From contig DAIDHB010000280.1 in NCBI GenBank assembly GCA_027452145.1, forward strand, positions 1 to 64,000: a stretch of DNA of 64,000 nucleotides, given 5' to 3'. The first letter of the stretch is position 1. The number at the start of each line of letters is the position of its first letter. Both the position numbers and the translations under genes were made by a program. This document shows positions 57,802 through 64,000 of the stretch, in pieces. The notes beneath the pieces were generated by a model. The model did no database searches and had not been told where the DNA came from. It was given only the letters and a program-made list of their open reading frames with translations. This stretch comes from Planctomycetales bacterium (lineage in GTDB: Bacteria > Planctomycetota > Planctomycetia > Isosphaerales > Isosphaeraceae).

Positions 57802-59889
57802 CTTGCCCTTCCGCGCGGAGTCGGAGGGCCCGGGATCGCCTTTCTTCTTGCCCGCACCGTCGGCCGGCTCCTCCCTCGCCGGCAAGGCGCGGTGCGGCTC
57901 GGGCTTGCCGTCCTTCGGCTCGACGACCTTGTATTCGCGGTCCACGTCGAGGTTCTCGAGCGTGGTGATGATCCTCGACGGCCACTGGATGACGACCTTC
58001 TTGACCTTGTCCGTCGGCCCGACGCCGACCAGCACCCTCGGGTCGTTCGTCCCCTGGAGGCTATAACCCGCCTTGCGCTGGCGGTAGATCGTCCGCTCCT
58101 GCGGAGGCTTCTGGAGCCGGTCCTCAATCGTGACGGCGAGGTGCGTGCCGATGGCGTCGCGGTTGCTGCGCGTCCCCTGGAGGGCGAACCGGATCCAGTG
58201 GTTGTTCGACTTCGTGTCGTTGCGCAGCAGGGCGCCGGGGCCGTCCTTGTGGTTGACGACGATGTCGATATCGCCGTCGTTGTCGATGTCGCCGAACGCG
58301 GCGCCTCGCCCCACGTGCTTCGTTTCGAAGTACGGCCCCGCGTCGCGGGTCGCCAGGCGGAACCGGCGTCCCTTGCCGTCCTTCAGGGGGACGTTGTGGA
58401 AGAGAAGGGGGAGCTCCTCGTACTCGACCGGCTGGCCGAGCTGCTGGCGGTTGTTGTCGACGTGCCCGTTGACGGTGAAGCAATCCGGCCAGCCGTCGTT
58501 GTCGAGGTCCGGCAGCCCCGCGCCCCAGCCGACCCAGGGCATCGTGTCGGAGGCCAGGCCGAAGAACGCCGTGTTGTCGAAGAAGCTCCCCTTGCCGTAG
58601 TTCAGGTAGAGGGTGTTGTACTCGTTGGCGAAGTTGGTGACGAACAGCTCCGGCAGGCCGTCGCCGTCCACGTCCTCGGCGTCCACGCCCATGCCCGACT
58701 GGGCCTGTCCGTTGATGTCATACGCGGCGCCCGAGAGGTCGGTCGCGTCGTCGAAGGTCCCGTCCCCCCGGTTGAGGAACAGGAAGTTCGGATTCATGTC
58801 GTTGGCGACGTAGAGGTCGATCAGGCCGTCGTCGTTGAGGTCGGCCGCGACGACGCCGAAGCCGTGCCCCAGGCCCTCCGGCCCCGTCGGCGACGGTACG
58901 CGGACCTTCTTCACGGCGCCTGTCTTCGGATCGGTCTCTTCCTTCTCGGCGAAGAAGACCTTGTCGTACACGTTCGTGAAGGTGCCGTTGCGGTTGTTGT
59001 GGTAGAGGAGGTGGTCGGTCCGCTTGATCGTCCGCGGCGACGCATACAGCCAGACCTTCTTGGCCGCGTCGCCGACGAGCTGGTGATCCTCGGGATAGTT
59101 CCACACGCCGTAGTTCGAGACGTAGATGTCGAGATACCCGTCGTTGTCGTAGTCGAGCATCGCGCCGCCGGAGGACCAGTTAGGCTTGTCGATGCCGGCG
59201 GACTTGCTGATGTCCTTGAACGTGCCGTTGCCGTTATTGAGGTAGAGCGCGTTGCTGCCGTAGTTGCACAGGAAGACGTCGACATCGCCGTCGTTGTCGA
59301 TGTCCCCGGCGATGATGCCGTGGCAGAATCCACGGAAGCCCAGGCCCGAGGCCTCGGTGACGTCCTTGAATCGGTTGTTGCCCAGGTTCTTGTACAGGCG
59401 GTTCGGCCCTTTTTCGGCGGTTCCCAGCGGCAGGAGGGTGGCGGTGGCGTAGTAGATGTCCAGCAGGCCGTCGCCGTCGTAGTCGAGGACCGCGACGCCC
59501 GAGCCGTTGGCGGTGGGGAAGTGCTTAACTTCCGTCATCCCCGAGAAGTGCACGAAGTCGATCCCGGCTTCCTTCGCTATCTCGGCGAAGCGGAACGGGC
59601 TGGATTCCGTCTGCCGGGACATGACCACCGGGGCGAACGACTTCATGCGGTCCCCCTCGATCGCCGAGGAGGCCGGGTCGCCCGCCGGCTTGCCCTGCTG
59701 TGCTCGGTCGGCCTCCGGCCCGGGGCTCGACGTCGACGATTCCGGATCCCGAGGCCGGGACTGGCTGCCCATGGGCGGCGGGCTGCCGCCGGTGTCACAG
59801 CCCGTGGACGCCGCAAGGAGTCCCAGCACGGTCGTCCCGAGGGCCCAGACGAACCCGACCCGTCGTCGGGTCGAACCACGATGGAACAT
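57799..59889 (-). CDS. CRTAC1/ASPIC-UnbV FG-GAP lipoprotein
   Basis: A 696-residue exported protein with a likely lipoprotein signal (LLAASTGC). At least five FG-GAP/VCBS blades follow, with DxDGDGxxD Ca2+ loops (VLDYDGDGLLDIYYATATLLP, GDIDNDGDVDVFLCNYGS, LDYDNDGYLDIYVSNYG, AADLNDDGLIDLYVAND, DVDGDGLPELFVTNFANEY). A C-terminal ASPIC/UnbV domain includes RDAIGTHLAVTIED and GYSLQGTNDPRVLVGVGPTDKV. Such proteins are abundant in planctomycetes and of unknown role. AGGAGGAGG just before ATG 59889 decides the start against a frame open to 60252. It diverges from the 60364 gene. Confidence 0.93.
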   Translation of the reverse strand: MFHRGSTRRRVGFVWALGTTVLGLLAASTGCDTGGSPPPMGSQSRPRDPESSTSSPGPEADRAQQGKPAGDPASSAIEGDRMKSFAPVVMSRQTESSPFRFAEIAKEAGIDFVHFSGMTEVKHFPTANGSGVAVLDYDGDGLLDIYYATATLLPLGTAEKGPNRLYKNLGNNRFKDVTEASGLGFRGFCHGIIAGDIDNDGDVDVFLCNYGSNALYLNNGNGTFKDISKSAGIDKPNWSSGGAMLDYDNDGYLDIYVSNYGVWNYPEDHQLVGDAAKKVWLYASPRTIKRTDHLLYHNNRNGTFTNVYDKVFFAEKEETDPKTGAVKKVRVPSPTGPEGLGHGFGVVAADLNDDGLIDLYVANDMNPNFLFLNRGDGTFDDATDLSGAAYDINGQAQSGMGVDAEDVDGDGLPELFVTNFANEYNTLYLNYGKGSFFDNTAFFGLASDTMPWVGWGAGLPDLDNDGWPDCFTVNGHVDNNRQQLGQPVEYEELPLLFHNVPLKDGKGRRFRLATRDAGPYFETKHVGRGAAFGDIDNDGDIDIVVNHKDGPGALLRNDTKSNNHWIRFALQGTRSNRDAIGTHLAVTIEDRLQKPPQERTIYRQRKAGYSLQGTNDPRVLVGVGPTDKVKKVVIQWPSRIITTLENLDVDREYKVVEPKDGKPEPHRALPAREEPADGAGKKKGDPGPSDSARKGK

Positions 59890-60363
59890 GGATCCTCCTC
59901 CTGGCCGAGCAAGGCGCGGCCGGTGTATCGCCCTGGATGATCGAATCGATGAGTTCGAAGCCGCTCGCACCCGACGGATGATCGCATTCCTGGCGAGATG
60001 ATCGGATCGGATCGGGCCGCGTCGAGTCGAGGCGAGCTGCATTGTAACACGCGCCGCCGATCGCTGTCGCCTGCCTGCGCGCGGGGCCGGAGGCCCGGCA
60101 AAACCCCGGCAGTCCGTATCACCGCGAGCCACGGCGCACCGTCGCTTCGACGCAGGCCCCCGGAAGCCCCTGACCGGCATCAATTGTGCACACCGGAAGG
60201 CCTTGGGCTCCGCCCGAGTCTTGAGATTGCGCGGATTGTAGAGACAATACACCCCTATCCGGCTGGGATCCGGGATGCCGGATCAACATCGGTGGGGCGT
60301 CGGACGATGGAAGGTGAAATCGAGCTCGAACTTCGAGCGACAGCCCGACGACGGAGAAGACGC
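59890..60363. other. 474-base divergent intergenic region
   Basis: It separates the CRTAC1-type lipoprotein gene (minus) from a large secreted-protein gene (plus). The only pattern I can name is the weak plus-strand promoter at 60221-60248. Frames running through it lack homology and ribosome binding sites. Confidence 0.4.
60221..60248 (+). promoter_or_regulatory. Weak candidate promoter
   Basis: TTGAGA (60221-60226), a 16-base spacer and GACAAT (60243-60248, four of six consensus bases) lie about 115 bases before the ATG at 60364. Confidence 0.3.
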
Positions 60364-62631
60364 ATGCAAGGTTTGAAGCGGCTGGTAGTGGTGAGTCTGC
60401 TGGGAGGCATCGGATGGTCGGGCGGGACGGCGGTCGCGCAGCTCGCGCCGGCCGCGCCGACCTACGTTGGCGCGGAGCGGACCATCGAGTCGATCCGGCA
60501 AGCGTGGGCGCGGCCGGGTGCTCGTCCCGAGCCGAATGCCGACGGGTGGAATTCCCTGTTCAACACCCTGCTCAATGAGCTGCGGGCCTACAGCCAGGCG
60601 ACGGACGAGGCGGGACGGCTCACCGCGCTGGGGAGCGTCTACGAAATCGAGAAGGCGCTCGAGGGCGTCTCGTGGTCACCGGCCGCGAACCTGCGGCTCG
60701 AGCTGCGTGAGTGGCTGCGGCCGCGGGTCCGCCTCGCGTGGGCCGCACGCCGGCTGACCGAGACGGTCGAATCGCTGCCCGAGGCGCGCGACGCCGCGGC
60801 GAAGTCCAACCGTACGCGGTGGGTCGACTTCGTCCAGCACGACCTTTCCGCTGCCCTGCACGAATACGACGCCGCGCGCACGGTGCAGCAGCGCCGCGCG
60901 TCGCTCAGGCGGCTCGAGGAGGCGCTGGGCGCCCTGCATCAGCATACCCAGGCGACTCAGGGGCGAGGCTGGCAGCCGGCCATCGAGCTCGAGGCGGCGA
61001 TGAACGACCTGTTCAACCGCCCGAATCTCGACATCGCCGCCGACGTGGCGACCGTCGCACCGGTGTTCGAGGCGAACCTCGTCCAGACCGGGCCGGTGAC
61101 TCGCAAGGGATATACCTCGATGGTGACCGCCGGGCCGATGACTGGCTTCGGCCTGCTCCCCGTCGACGGCGGCATCAGCTTCTACAACAGCCAGTCCATG
61201 GTCAGCGTCACGCCGATCCACGACTTCCAGCAACAGATCGCGCAGGACCCGCAGGGTCAAAAGGCCGCGCAGCTCTACTATTTCGGCGCGACGACCTACG
61301 ACTGGTCGAATCTGACCGTCACCGCGACCATCACGCCCGAGGGGCTGAACCTCTACCCGAGTTCCACGCATAACATCGACGCCGCCATCACGTCGGCGCC
61401 GACCGACGGCGCCGGGCTGAAGCGCGGGATCGCCGCCCTGATCGGCATGGGCCAGAACAAGATCACCGAGAAGGTCAAGGAAGGCGCGCTGCCCAAGTTC
61501 CAGCAGCAGATCCCGGAGGAGGCCCAGGAGGAGGCGCTCGAGCGGATCAGCGTCGAGCAGGCCCAGCGCAACGCCGACCTGCGGGCCAAGTACCTGCCAG
61601 GCAACGACACCGCGGCCGTCCGCGACGTCCTGATCCGGCAGCTCACGCTCGCCTCGCGGCCCGAGGCCGTCTTCGTCAGCGGCCGGCTGGAATGGCGCGG
61701 GCTGCCCGAGCATCTGGGCGCCGACGCGCCCCAGCCCCCACGGCTGGCCAGCACCATCGAGTCCGGCGTCACGGCCGACCTGCACCTCGGCTCGCTCCTG
61801 ACCACCGCGGCCGGCGGCCTGTGGCAGAAGGATCAGATCAAGTCGGTCCAGAACCTCGTCATCGAGACGAAGGCCGTCCCGCCGGGCGCGCCGCCGAAGG
61901 ACGCGGTCCAGGTCCACAAGAATGTCAGCTTTGCCGACTACCTCAAGGCCGTCGAGGCCGCCCGCAAGGCGAACGATCCGCGCGTCCAGGCGCTGCGGAT
62001 CATTCGGCCCCAGTCCCCGCCCGAGTTCAGCACCGACGCCCGCGGCTACCTCGTCGCCCTCGTGCGGGACTTCCAGCTCGACGTCCCGGCGCCCGGCGAG
62101 AACGGTGGCGGCGGCGGGCTGCTCGGCGTCCCCGCCAAGGTGCTCCGGATCAAGTCGCCCCTTGTCGAGGTCGCCCTGTCGTACCAGCTCGACCCGTCCA
62201 CGCCAGGCGCCCTGCGGCTCAAGGGCAAGATCCAGGAGTTCAACGCGGGTACCCAGAGCGAGGTCATCGCCATCAACGACGACGAGAACCAGGGCAAGCC
62301 GTTGACCCGGTTCCAGTCCGCCATCGTCGCCAGTGCGCTGGGGACAAAGATCCGGACGCAGCAGATCAACCTGGACCTCGACACGTTGAAGATCCCCGGC
62401 TTCAAGATCCAGTCGGTCTCGCCGCTGGATCCCACCGGCTGGGCGCGGATCAACCTGGTGCGCGTCGCGACGCCGCCGACGACCCAGCCCGCCCGCGACG
62501 TGAAGCCCGAGCCCGTCAAGGGTCCGGGGACCAACCCCAGCCCGAACCCTGAGCCGGGCACCGAGCCGATCTCCGGGAGTCCCGCGACCGCACCGGCCGG
62601 CACGCCCGTCGCCGCCGCGCCTGTTCGCTGA
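60364..62631 (+). CDS. Large secreted protein of unknown function
   Basis: A 755-residue exported protein with a signal peptide (LKRLVVVSLLGGIGWSGGTAVAQ). The N-terminal third is helical (YVGAERTIESIRQAW, EYDAARTVQQRRASLRRLEEALGAL). The middle and C-terminal parts are beta-rich with TVTATITPEGLNLYPSSTHNIDAAI and a repeated IxxGVTADLHLGSLL theme. The last 50 residues are Pro-rich. No named domain is recognised. ATG 60364 has GGAG 7 bases upstream; an ATG at 60308 in the same frame would add an Arg-rich stretch before the signal and is less likely. Confidence 0.78.
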   Translation: MQGLKRLVVVSLLGGIGWSGGTAVAQLAPAAPTYVGAERTIESIRQAWARPGARPEPNADGWNSLFNTLLNELRAYSQATDEAGRLTALGSVYEIEKALEGVSWSPAANLRLELREWLRPRVRLAWAARRLTETVESLPEARDAAAKSNRTRWVDFVQHDLSAALHEYDAARTVQQRRASLRRLEEALGALHQHTQATQGRGWQPAIELEAAMNDLFNRPNLDIAADVATVAPVFEANLVQTGPVTRKGYTSMVTAGPMTGFGLLPVDGGISFYNSQSMVSVTPIHDFQQQIAQDPQGQKAAQLYYFGATTYDWSNLTVTATITPEGLNLYPSSTHNIDAAITSAPTDGAGLKRGIAALIGMGQNKITEKVKEGALPKFQQQIPEEAQEEALERISVEQAQRNADLRAKYLPGNDTAAVRDVLIRQLTLASRPEAVFVSGRLEWRGLPEHLGADAPQPPRLASTIESGVTADLHLGSLLTTAAGGLWQKDQIKSVQNLVIETKAVPPGAPPKDAVQVHKNVSFADYLKAVEAARKANDPRVQALRIIRPQSPPEFSTDARGYLVALVRDFQLDVPAPGENGGGGGLLGVPAKVLRIKSPLVEVALSYQLDPSTPGALRLKGKIQEFNAGTQSEVIAINDDENQGKPLTRFQSAIVASALGTKIRTQQINLDLDTLKIPGFKIQSVSPLDPTGWARINLVRVATPPTTQPARDVKPEPVKGPGTNPSPNPEPGTEPISGSPATAPAGTPVAAAPVR

Positions 62632-62654
62632 GCAAGCGGGTTCCAGTCTGGGAC

Positions 62655-64000
62655 CTATCGCAACGGAGCCAGCCGGATCCGGTTGCGGTAGGTCCCCGCG
62701 CGGTGGGTCACGCAGTCCCATCCACGGCCGACCGAGGTCCCCGCCAGCGTGATGAAGATCGACGCCGTCGCGGACGGACGATCGTCCGCCAGGGCGAACT
62801 CGATGGCGTTCACCGGCACCCCCCAACCAGCCGTTGGCGAGAGCGTCGTATCGGCCTGGGCGGCGAAGTCGTCGAGCGTCAACCGGGCCACCGGCCGGCC
62901 CTGATCGTGCAGCGTGATCGTCAGCGGATCGGACGGGTCGAGACGGCCGCGGTCGAGAGCCTGGAACGGGCCTTTCTCGCCGTTTGTCGCCTCGACCACC
63001 AGAATTGTCCGGTCGGCCCGGACGTACGCGAACAACGCGGGGCGGCCGAACGGGATTCCCGGGCGAACGAGCCCGAATAGCGACCCCGGGCAGGGCGAGA
63101 ACTCGAGACTCAGCCGGTGGTGCCCCCGAACCTCAATGTCGCAATAGGCGTTGAGGTGCGAGAAGACCGGCCGGTCGAGCGTCGAGGCGGCGTCAAGCGC
63201 GATCGACCTGGCGTTGGGATCAAAAGCGGCGCGGAGCGAGGCGGGTCCCTGGCCCTTCAGGTTGTACGAGAGCAGGTAGCCTCCATCGTCGGCCCTCGAA
63301 ATGCGGTGCACCCGGGGCTCTGGCCCTTCGCGCATGGCGGCCGGAACCAGGACCACGGGTGCGCCGTCCTGCGATCGGCTCACAAACCGCAGCAGCGGCT
63401 GAACCGAGACGGTCAAGGGCGCGATCCGCGCCATGAGCGTGCCGTCGGACGGCTGCACCATGATGTCGGAACCGAACCGGATCGCTCCGGCGTCAGGCAG
63501 GTTCGAGCCCGCCGGGTTTCGGAAATCGGTGGCCTCCATCCCGCCGATCGGATGTGTGCCGGCGGCCGGCGGCCGCAGGGAGATCGCGAAGCCTGCCCCC
63601 GCGATTGCCGCGGCGACCCCGATTGCCAGCGATCCGGCCAGCACCCGACGGTCAGCAGGCCCGCCGCGCCGCCAGGGCCCGATCGCCGAGAGCCCCATCG
63701 CCAGCGCCAGTGCCGCCGGGACCGGCCAGATCCGGGCCATCGTGATCGGGAACGTCCAGACCAGGGCCAGGGTGAGACCCGCCCACGCGGCTGCCCAGGC
63801 GGGCAGGATGGGTCGGAGCCGCTCCATCCGCTCGCGGTGGAGGAACCACAGGCACAGGACCGCCAGGCCGACGATCGCGATCGGCACGAGGTCGTTGGTC
63901 CAGAAACGCGGGTGATCGAGCGGGAAGCCGCCCGGCGCGAGGAACCACCACGCCGCCCCCAGCAGGAGATGCGCCGTCATGACGGCGAGCCACCACAGCC
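62655..64000 (-). CDS. Membrane protein with extracytoplasmic C-terminal domain, cut by the right edge
   Basis: The minus-strand frame is open to the window end; residues upstream of the ATG at 63980 (LWWLAV) continue the hydrophobic pattern, so the real start is probably outside. The visible part has about five helices (TAHLLLGAAWWFLAP, LVPIAIVGLAVLCLWFL, AAWAGLTLALVWTF, VPAALALAMGLSAIG, GSLAIGVAAAIAGAGFAI). An extracytoplasmic domain of roughly 280 residues follows without a known motif (SDIMVQPSDGTLMARIAPLTVSV, FSHLNAYCDIEVRGHHRLSLEFSPCPGS). Function unknown. It is convergent with the large secreted-protein gene, 23 bases apart. Confidence 0.78.
   Translation of the reverse strand, partial: LWWLAVMTAHLLLGAAWWFLAPGGFPLDHPRFWTNDLVPIAIVGLAVLCLWFLHRERMERLRPILPAWAAAWAGLTLALVWTFPITMARIWPVPAALALAMGLSAIGPWRRGGPADRRVLAGSLAIGVAAAIAGAGFAISLRPPAAGTHPIGGMEATDFRNPAGSNLPDAGAIRFGSDIMVQPSDGTLMARIAPLTVSVQPLLRFVSRSQDGAPVVLVPAAMREGPEPRVHRISRADDGGYLLSYNLKGQGPASLRAAFDPNARSIALDAASTLDRPVFSHLNAYCDIEVRGHHRLSLEFSPCPGSLFGLVRPGIPFGRPALFAYVRADRTILVVEATNGEKGPFQALDRGRLDPSDPLTITLHDQGRPVARLTLDDFAAQADTTLSPTAGWGVPVNAIEFALADDRPSATASIFITLAGTSVGRGWDCVTHRAGTYRNRIRLAPLR

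Noticed and set aside
57706..59940. 744-codon plus-strand ORF
   Set aside because: Exact antisense of the FG-GAP/ASPIC gene; the VVDVxE-type periodicity mirrors the complementary Ca2+-loop repeats.

Overview
The window is very GC-rich, double-stranded chromosomal DNA with third-position GC bias and long overlapping shadow ORFs. Its gene content points to a planctomycete, most likely of the Isosphaeraceae (inference from families, not from a marker gene). It carries a DUF1501 protein with a Tat signal, a DUF1549/DUF1553 protein with a CxxCH site, FG-GAP and ASPIC/UnbV proteins, DUF1573 proteins, a Sigma70_ECF factor, and many secreted or lipoprotein-like genes of unknown role. No rRNA, tRNA or CRISPR array was recognised. 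The left edge cuts a transposase gene and the right edge cuts a membrane-protein gene.

Layout. 1-10.4 kb: the start of an IS5-type transposase, then pyrD, an ECF sigma factor, an inositol-monophosphatase-family enzyme, a polytopic membrane protein, recN, a solitary adenine-type DNA methyltransferase and a MetRS-C-like tRNA-binding protein. 10.6-15.2 kb (minus strand): an Mpo1-like protein, a tetraheme c554-type cytochrome and two adjacent DUF1573 paralogs. 15.6-22.65 kb (plus strand): the most striking locus. It is an apparent eight-gene unit of a ubiquitin-like protein, an E1-like activating enzyme, a membrane-anchored JAB/JAMM isopeptidase, a multi-pass FHA protein and four tandem paralogs with two zinc ribbons plus membrane helices. 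It ends at a good intrinsic terminator. 22.6-31 kb: a DUF6817-like protein, a serine hydrolase, and a P19/FTR1 iron-uptake pair in which FTR1 carries an N-terminal cupredoxin. A strong promoter with a Fur-box-like palindrome lies ahead of FTR1. A methyltransferase and a secreted protein follow. 31.4-41 kb: the DUF1501 and DUF1553 genes separated by a retropepsin-like gene pair, an orphan Phd-type antitoxin, an EamA transporter with a VCBS protein, a lone sugar-ABC ATPase and a fifth zinc-ribbon membrane protein. 41.5-54.7 kb: a 1178-residue fusion of an acetamidase-like domain with a metzincin-type protease, htpG, three secreted proteins (one Cys/Gly/His-rich), an XRE regulator with a periplasmic-binding-protein-like domain, a class-II-like cytochrome c and a PLP aminotransferase. 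54.7-64 kb: a secreted repeat protein, a CYTH phosphatase/cyclase, a CRTAC1-type lipoprotein, a large secreted protein and a truncated membrane protein.

The intergenic spaces hold several families of palindromic elements. Reading them together shows that copies of at least three families begin at, or supply, the stop codon of the neighbouring gene. In one family all three copies place the TGA stop at the same position of a 45-50 bp conserved terminus. This and the ubiquitin-like/zinc-ribbon locus are the two observations most worth following up.
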